Shown in pieces: positions 28,124 through 32,736 of a stretch of DNA of 32,736 bases. A program made the position numbers and the translations under genes. The notes under the pieces were generated by a model. It ran no database searches. It saw only the letters and a program-made list of their open reading frames with translations, and had not been told where the DNA came from. Every line of letters begins with the position of its first letter. Position 1 is the stretch's first letter. The stretch is from Gammaproteobacteria bacterium (lineage in GTDB: Bacteria; Pseudomonadota; Gammaproteobacteria; JACCXJ01), in assembly GCA_013697045.1 (NCBI GenBank), contig JACCXJ010000185.1:1-32736 (forward strand), written 5' to 3'.

Positions 28124-30997
28124 CTAGCCCAGGTCGGACTCGCCGCAGCGACGGAGGATCTGCTCGCGTGCCGCGTCGCGCAGGGCGACGGCGGCGTCCC
28201 AACCCTCTCCCTCCGGCCAGATCGGCTCCCCCACCACGACCGTTATCGGGTGGCGGCGTGGGAGCCAGGTGTCCCGCGGCAGCACAGAGCGCACGCCCCG
28301 GAGCGCGACCGGCACCACCGGCAGCCGCGCCGAGGCCGCAATCGCGAAGGCACCCATCCGGAACGGCCGCAGCCCGGCGCCGCGGTGGAACGTGCCCTCT
28401 GCAAAGACCATGAGCGAGCCGCCGCCGCGCGCGACCCCTTTCAACCGCTCGGTGTCTGCGGCCCCCTTCTCTGCATCGAAGCGCTCGACGAACTGGGCGC
28501 CGAGCCGCGAGAACAGGATCCGCAGCACCGCTATGCGCAGGAACTCGCGCTTGGCGACGAAGTGCAGCGGTCCGGGGAGCATCGCGATGAGCACCAGCAC
28601 ATCGACATAGCTCGCATGGTTCGCGACGAACACCCGCGGCTCCTTGACCGACAGCCTCTCGATGCCCTCGGTCTGCACGGGAAGCATGACGAGGCGCAAG
28701 AGCAGGCGGATGAGCCCCTTCGTGGCTTGCCAGCGCCACTTCAGCGATGGGGTGATGAGCACGGTGACCCAGTCGATGAGCGCCACCAGCGCGAAGGCGA
28801 TCCACGCATAGGCCGCGTACAAATACGCCGCTGTGGCGCGCATGAGGCGCGCGAGCTGCCCCGGCGCCCCGCTCAAGGCCAGCCTTGCGACCTGCAACCA
28901 GGGGGCACCCGCGGTGCGCCCGAGCTTGCCGCGCTGATAAAGCTCGCGCGTCGCGACACGGCGGATCTTGCCGCTCGAGGTCTTGAGCACGCTCTGCGGC
29001 GATGCCAGCACCACCTCGTCCACGGGCGTCTCGATGAGCTCCACCGCGAGCGCGTTGATGCGCTGGCGCAGCCCTTCGAGCACCGACGGCTCGCCTTCGC
29101 GTGTCTCGGCAACCACCACCAGCCGCTCGGTGCCCCCGCGAGGGTCCGGCACGCCGAATACCGCGACGCACCCCTTACGGACCCCAGGCAGGCCGCCGAC
29201 CGCTTCCTCCAGCGCGTGCGGCAGGATGTTGCGCCCGCCGCGGATGATCGTGTCCTTGACCCGGCCGGTGACGTAGAGGTCGCCGTCGGCGATGTAACCG
29301 AGATCGCCGCTGTCGAGCCACTCGCCGTGGATCAGCCGCGCGGTTTCCTCTGGATTGCGAAAGTAACCGCGCGTCGCCGAGGGGCCGCGGAACTGCAGGT
29401 GACCCACACTGCGCTCGGGCAGCTCGCGGTCCTCGTGGTCTGCGATGCGCATCTCGTGACCGGGGAGCACCCGCCCGCAGGCGACGAATTCGAGCGCCTG
29501 CTCGTCGTCGGCACGCGCGGGCACGGCAAGGCGCCGTTCGATAAAGGGGGCACGCTCGACGCGGTCCACGATCGGCTTTCTGCCCATCGGCGGAATCGCG
29601 AGACCCACGGTGCATTCGGCGAGCCCGAACACCGGGGCCATCGCCTCTCTGCGGAAGCCATAAGGTGCGAAGCGTTCCGTGAAGCGCCGCAGGGTGTCCG
29701 GGATCACGGGCTCCGCGCCGTTGGCCGCGAGCCGCCAGGAGCCGAGGTCCAGGCCCTCGATGTCGCGATCCTCGATCCTGCGCAGGCAGAGCTCGAAGGC
29801 GAAGTTCGGCGCCGCGGACGCCGTCCCCCGATGGGTATGGATCGCCCACAGCCAGCGTTCGGGCCGCGCCAGGAAGTCGAGCGGCGATAGGAGCACGACC
29901 AAGCCCCCGTTGTACAGGCTCCCAAGCCAGGCGCCGATCAGCCCGAGGTCGTGATAGAGCGGCAGCCAGCTCACCGCCACGTCGTTCGAATCGAAGCGCG
30001 CCGCACGCCCCCACGCCCGCAGGTTCGCAAGCAGGTTCGCGTGGGTCAGGACGACGCCCTTGGGGTTCCCGGTGCTGCCGGAGGTGTATTGCAGAAACGC
30101 GACGTCATCGGCCTTGATCCGTGGCCTGAGGGCATTCGGCCGGGCCGCTCGCAGCTCGCCGACGGTGGCGATCTCGCGCAGCTCGGGCGCATGGCCCTTG
30201 AGGAGGCGCGCCGCGAGCGTCGCCTCCCGGACCGTGATGAGGATGGGCGCGAGGGAGTTGCGCAGGATCCCCGCCTGCCGTTTGAGGTGGTCCTCGATCT
30301 GCGAGAGGCGCGCAGGCGGATAAAGCGGGACCGGAACGCCGCCCGCGAGCAGGCTACCGAAGAAGGCGAAAAAGAACTCGAAGCCGCTCGGCAGCATGAT
30401 GGCGACGGCCTGGCCCGGTGCCAACCCGCGCTCGGTCAGCCCGGCCGCGACCGCGCTGGCACCGCGCCACAGCTCTCCGTAGGTGAGCGTCTGGGTCTCG
30501 TCGGCGGTCCGGTAGAAGAGGGCATGGCGGCGCTCGGGGTGCGCCTCGACATGCCAGGACAGCGCCTCGATGAGGGTGCCCGCGCCTTCGGGCACCGGGA
30601 GAACGCCGCCGCGGTGCTCGTCGGCCGCAACCCTGCGGTGGGCCTCCATCCGGGGACCCGCGGCCAGAAGCGCCCGCAGCAGATCGCGCAGCGTCTCCGC
30701 CGCGCCCAGCGCGTCTCCCGGCATCTCGACCGAGAAGCTGCGCTCGATCCTAGTGAGCAGCTCGACGCGCGCCAGGCTGTCGAGCCCGAGATCCTTATCG
30801 AGCGAGCTGTCGAGCGTGGCCTCGATCACGCGATGGCGACCCGGGTGCGCCTCCTCCAAAAGCTCGTGCACGAGATCGACCAGCTGGGAAGCCGCCTCGC
30901 CGGCATCCGGGGCGTGCGACCCAGGGCCCGCGTCCATCCCCGCCCTCAAGCTTCGCGAGGGCGAGCCGGCGGGTCGCTGTTGGGTGCCGATGGCCAT
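28124..30997 (-). CDS. Acyl carrier/fatty acyl-AMP ligase/acyltransferase fusion
   Basis: A 957-residue three-domain protein. Residues 35-110 are an acyl carrier domain with the phosphopantetheine serine in DLGLDSLARVELL (Ser74). Residues 140-690 are an adenylate-forming ligase: YTSGSTGNPKGVVLTH (304-319), WLPLYHDLGLIG (typical of fatty acyl-AMP ligases), VFGLAECTVGLA, WLDSGDLGYIADGDLYVTGR and the lysine-bearing SSGKIRRVATRELY. After membrane segments near 710-740 comes a PlsC-type acyltransferase with FVANHASYVDVLVL (HX4D) and MVFAEGTFHRG. It probably activates a fatty acid as acyl-AMP, loads its own carrier and transfers the chain to a lysophospholipid or other acceptor at the inner membrane. 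The start could be a later codon, such as Met21. A palindrome lies upstream. Confidence 0.9.
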   Translation of the reverse strand: MAIGTQQRPAGSPSRSLRAGMDAGPGSHAPDAGEAASQLVDLVHELLEEAHPGRHRVIEATLDSSLDKDLGLDSLARVELLTRIERSFSVEMPGDALGAAETLRDLLRALLAAGPRMEAHRRVAADEHRGGVLPVPEGAGTLIEALSWHVEAHPERRHALFYRTADETQTLTYGELWRGASAVAAGLTERGLAPGQAVAIMLPSGFEFFFAFFGSLLAGGVPVPLYPPARLSQIEDHLKRQAGILRNSLAPILITVREATLAARLLKGHAPELREIATVGELRAARPNALRPRIKADDVAFLQYTSGSTGNPKGVVLTHANLLANLRAWGRAARFDSNDVAVSWLPLYHDLGLIGAWLGSLYNGGLVVLLSPLDFLARPERWLWAIHTHRGTASAAPNFAFELCLRRIEDRDIEGLDLGSWRLAANGAEPVIPDTLRRFTERFAPYGFRREAMAPVFGLAECTVGLAIPPMGRKPIVDRVERAPFIERRLAVPARADDEQALEFVACGRVLPGHEMRIADHEDRELPERSVGHLQFRGPSATRGYFRNPEETARLIHGEWLDSGDLGYIADGDLYVTGRVKDTIIRGGRNILPHALEEAVGGLPGVRKGCVAVFGVPDPRGGTERLVVVAETREGEPSVLEGLRQRINALAVELIETPVDEVVLASPQSVLKTSSGKIRRVATRELYQRGKLGRTAGAPWLQVARLALSGAPGQLARLMRATAAYLYAAYAWIAFALVALIDWVTVLITPSLKWRWQATKGLIRLLLRLVMLPVQTEGIERLSVKEPRVFVANHASYVDVLVLIAMLPGPLHFVAKREFLRIAVLRILFSRLGAQFVERFDAEKGAADTERLKGVARGGGSLMVFAEGTFHRGAGLRPFRMGAFAIAASARLPVVPVALRGVRSVLPRDTWLPRRHPITVVVGEPIWPEGEGWDAAVALRDAAREQILRRCGESDLG

Positions 30998-31418
30998 GGG
31001 GATTATGGCGGCCTACGTCTTCGCGATGGTGCCGGTGCCCGTCCGCGTCCGGGTCATGGACCTTATATCATGCCATGATGTCATCGGTGAGTCAGCACAG
31101 GCCAGCGACGGGCTCACGGGCGGGGTCGGGGTGCGTGAATCGCGAGCGGTGTAGCTCGGCGTAGACCCCATGGCATTGACACAGGGGGGCGTAGTTCGGC
31201 CCCTGTAAACAATCGTAGGATGTGCCGACGTAAGGAGGCGCCTCAGTCGCGGGATATCGCTCGACAGATGCGCTTCGTACCTCGGCGCATCCTCGGGCTT
31301 ATAGCTGACTACTCGGGCTGCATCGCACCAGATCGTCACCTGGCTCCATCAAATCGACGGGCTCCGTCGAGCAGCGTGAATGCTTGCCGGGCCGCTCGGA
31401 AATCCTTACAGTAGCCAC
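30998..31418. other. Intergenic region upstream of the acyltransferase fusion
   Basis: About 420 bases with no gene recognised on either strand. It contains a perfect palindrome at 31067-31079 and must hold promoters for the fusion gene (minus) and for the TA pair (plus). Confidence 0.5.
31067..31079. promoter_or_regulatory. Palindrome, possible operator
   Basis: ATCATGCCATGAT is a perfect 6-1-6 palindrome about 70 bases before the acyltransferase-fusion start, next to the AT-rich patch TTATAT. Its position suits a repressor site, but no regulator gene is adjacent. Confidence 0.3.
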
Positions 31419-31649
31419 ATGAGCCCTCTCCGAGCCCATGTCGAGAAGGGGCGGCTCGTGCTCGACGAGCCGACAACCCTACCTGAGGGAACGGTTGTTG
31501 ACCTGGTTGCTGACGACGAAGGTGATGACCTCACCGACGAGGAACGCCGCGCCCTGCACGAAGCGCTTTCGCCGTCCTGGAAATCCGCTGAGGCAGGTCG
31601 TCTCCGGCCAGCGTCGGGTATTCTAGACGAGCTCCGCCAGCGCCGGTGA
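31419..31649 (+). CDS. Antitoxin paired with RelE/ParE toxin
   Basis: A 76-residue acidic protein: MSPLRAHVEKGRLVLDEPTT, LPEGTVVDLVADDEGDDLTD and EERRALHEALSPSWKSAEAG. The opening resembles small beta-rich antitoxins that precede RelE toxins, and the acidic helical tail would bind the toxin. The ATG at 31419 gives the family-like start; the in-frame extension to 31380 lacks homology. Its TGA overlaps the toxin GTG by four bases (GTGA). Confidence 0.75.
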   Translation: MSPLRAHVEKGRLVLDEPTTLPEGTVVDLVADDEGDDLTDEERRALHEALSPSWKSAEAGRLRPASGILDELRQRR

Positions 31650-31954
31650 GCCTGCCGGTCCGAACCACACCTGAAGCAGACGCACACATACGCGAAATCG
31701 ACAGTTGGTGGCGCGGCAATCGTCCCGCCTCACCGGAATTGTTCGTCGAGGAACTGACCGCAGCGTTCGACATCGTCGGCCACGCACCGCATATCGGCCG
31801 CCTGTATCGACAGTCCCCCATACCGAGTACGCGTCGCGTCCTGCTGAAAGGCACTGGCTATCACGTCTACTACGTCCCGCTCGCTGCCGAGGTGAGGGTA
31901 CTTGCGGTGTGGCATGCGCGGCGGGGCGTGGGGCCGCCCCTTCGCGCGTCATGA
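31646..31954 (+). CDS. RelE/ParE-family toxin
   Basis: A 102-residue toxin of the RelE/ParE fold: VRTTPEADAHIREIDSWWRG, ELFVEELTAAFDIVGHAPHI and RVLLKGTGYHVYYVPLAAEV followed by RVLAVWHARRG. The GYHVYY strand and the WHARRG end are typical. It starts with GTG inside the antitoxin stop. Its target (ribosome or gyrase) is not evident. It is followed by a hairpin-rich gap and a convergent second TA pair. Confidence 0.85.
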   Translation: MSLPVRTTPEADAHIREIDSWWRGNRPASPELFVEELTAAFDIVGHAPHIGRLYRQSPIPSTRRVLLKGTGYHVYYVPLAAEVRVLAVWHARRGVGPPLRAS

Positions 31955-32000
31955 ATTGGCAGACCAGGCGTGGGTGAGCGCCGTAGTCAGCGCTGAGTTA

Positions 32001-32037
32001 CGAAGCGCATCGGTCGCGAGCGATGCGGTTCCCTTCG
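32001..32037. other. Hairpin between convergent TA pairs
   Basis: CGCATCG (32006-32012) pairs with CGATGCG (32021-32027), and CGAAG pairs with CTTCG outside it. It may be a terminator or a repeat remnant. Confidence 0.35.
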
Positions 32038-32077
32038 TTCACCGCATCTACGCGGGCTGTTACCACACGAGGCCCAT

Positions 32078-32107
32078 GCTGTGGGTGCGGACCCACATAC
32101 CCACAGC
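32078..32107. terminator. Hairpin pair, probable bidirectional terminator
   Basis: GCTGTGGGT (32078-32086) and ACCCACAGC (32099-32107) are perfect complements. A competing small hairpin, GTGGGT-GCGG-ACCCAC, uses the same left arm. It lies between two TA operons that converge, so termination for both is likely. Confidence 0.45.
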
Positions 32108-32194
32108 CCTGTAATCTATTCGAGTTAAAAACAAGAGCGCAAATGAGGTGCTCGATACAAGAGCGTTACCCATGTCCCCGGACTTTTCTGTTAC

Positions 32195-32509
32195 CTATCT
32201 CCCCGGCCGTTCACCAGCACGCTTACGCCAATGCTTCGGATCGCGCGCATGGTGCATGACGGCGATGACGTTAATGAACTCAGAATGCTCAACGAAGAAG
32301 ATGCCGTATGGAAAGCGATGGACGATAGCCCGACGGATGAGACCACGCACGCGAGGAAACTGCCTTGGGCCAGCCTGGACTTGCTCTAACCTGGCATCGA
32401 CCGCCGCCATTAACTCCACACCCAAGCCGGAACGCTTTTCCTCATACCACTGAAACGCCTCGCTGAGATCATCCAGCGCCTCGGGCCGGAAGATGATTGG
32501 CAGGCTCAC
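32195..32509 (-). CDS. RelE/ParE-family toxin
   Basis: A 104-residue toxin: MSLPIIFRPEALDDLSEAFQ, WYEEKRSGLGVELMAAVDAR, VRGLIRRAIVHRFPYGIFFV and INVIAVMHHARDPKHWRKR. The FPYGIFFVEH strand and the HHARDPKHW tail are the usual marks. The start overlaps the antitoxin stop by four bases. It is related to the toxin at 781-1068, which has the same antitoxin family, but the two differ widely in sequence. Confidence 0.9.
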   Translation of the reverse strand: MSLPIIFRPEALDDLSEAFQWYEEKRSGLGVELMAAVDARLEQVQAGPRQFPRVRGLIRRAIVHRFPYGIFFVEHSEFINVIAVMHHARDPKHWRKRAGERPGR

Positions 32510-32727
32510 ACCCCACCAAGAATACGCCGCTTAACCTCCTCCCAGGGAATACCTTCAGAAGGGTTGGCCTGATACGCGGCGAAGCGCCGATCCAGCTCCT
32601 CAGCCTGCCATGGCATGAGCTCGACTTGATCGGGGTGCTCCGCGACACTGTCCCAGATGGCTTCGACGATGCGAATGCGTTCCTGGATGGGAAGTTTCAT
32701 GATTTCAGAGAGGTTGATAGCGCTCAT
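32506..32727 (-). CDS. Antitoxin, addiction module protein (PF09720/TIGR02574 type)
   Basis: A 73-residue antitoxin: NLSEIMKLPIQERIRIVEAI, WDSVAEHPDQVELMPWQAEE and the conserved C-terminal IPWEEVKRRILGG. The start ATG is 9 bases from the window end, so its promoter lies outside. It is the first gene of a TA pair and should neutralise the toxin that follows. Confidence 0.92.
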   Translation of the reverse strand: MSAINLSEIMKLPIQERIRIVEAIWDSVAEHPDQVELMPWQAEELDRRFAAYQANPSEGIPWEEVKRRILGGV

Positions 32728-32736
32728 ATCATTACT

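Noticed and set aside
28250-29890. A 546-codon plus-strand frame
   Set aside because: It is antisense to the acyltransferase fusion, whose motifs are intact.

Overview
The window is GC-rich DNA of a gammaproteobacterium. The taxonomic evidence is gene order. On the minus strand mlaC-mlaB-ibaG-murA-hisG-hisD-hisC is followed by petA-petB-petC-sspA-sspB, and next to these lie rsmI, lpoA, yraN and diaA. From memory this matches the arrangement in Pseudomonas and the purple-sulfur/Chromatiales lineages. The short HisG, the cytochrome bc1 complex and the many DUF433/DUF5615, Uma2 and RelE-type genes would fit a Chromatiales-like organism, but that is inference.

Bases 1-11.7 kb form a mosaic accessory region. 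It opens with the 3' end of uvrD. Two toxin-antitoxin (TA) pairs, a YqaA-like membrane protein and the aconitase gene acnA follow. A decayed stretch then holds a FecR remnant, a frameshifted PD-(D/E)XK nuclease, an Uma2 remnant, a secreted-protein frame broken by two amber codons, an OmpA-like protein, an MNT/HEPN pair with a damaged toxin and a REP-associated transposase remnant. Last comes a DUF4160/DUF2442 pair bounded by ends that look like integron attC sites. Two diverged copies of a 170-180 bp element each start at the GTT of an attC-like hairpin.

Bases 11.8-31.0 kb are mostly core genome. rsmI (minus) diverges from lpoA-yraN-diaA (plus; diaA carries one frameshift). These converge on the minus-strand sspB/sspA and petABC genes. 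One intact DUF433/DUF5615 pair sits on the opposite strand between petA and hisC. The his/murA/mla genes overlap by 4 bases at most junctions, but hisG and murA are separated by a 145-bp element with perfect 18-bp inverted ends. mlaFED is absent upstream of mlaC; lptG diverges instead. lptG converges with a 957-residue acyl carrier protein/fatty acyl-AMP ligase/acyltransferase fusion.

Bases 31.4 kb to the end hold two more TA pairs facing each other. The window therefore has seven TA loci, four families of small palindromic repeats and several single-base frameshifts, some at G/C runs (possible assembly errors) and some not. The core genes serve outer-membrane and envelope upkeep (Mla, LptG, LpoA, MurA), histidine synthesis and respiration. 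The most unusual material is the possible integron cassette, its boundary element and the three-domain acyl-transfer fusion.
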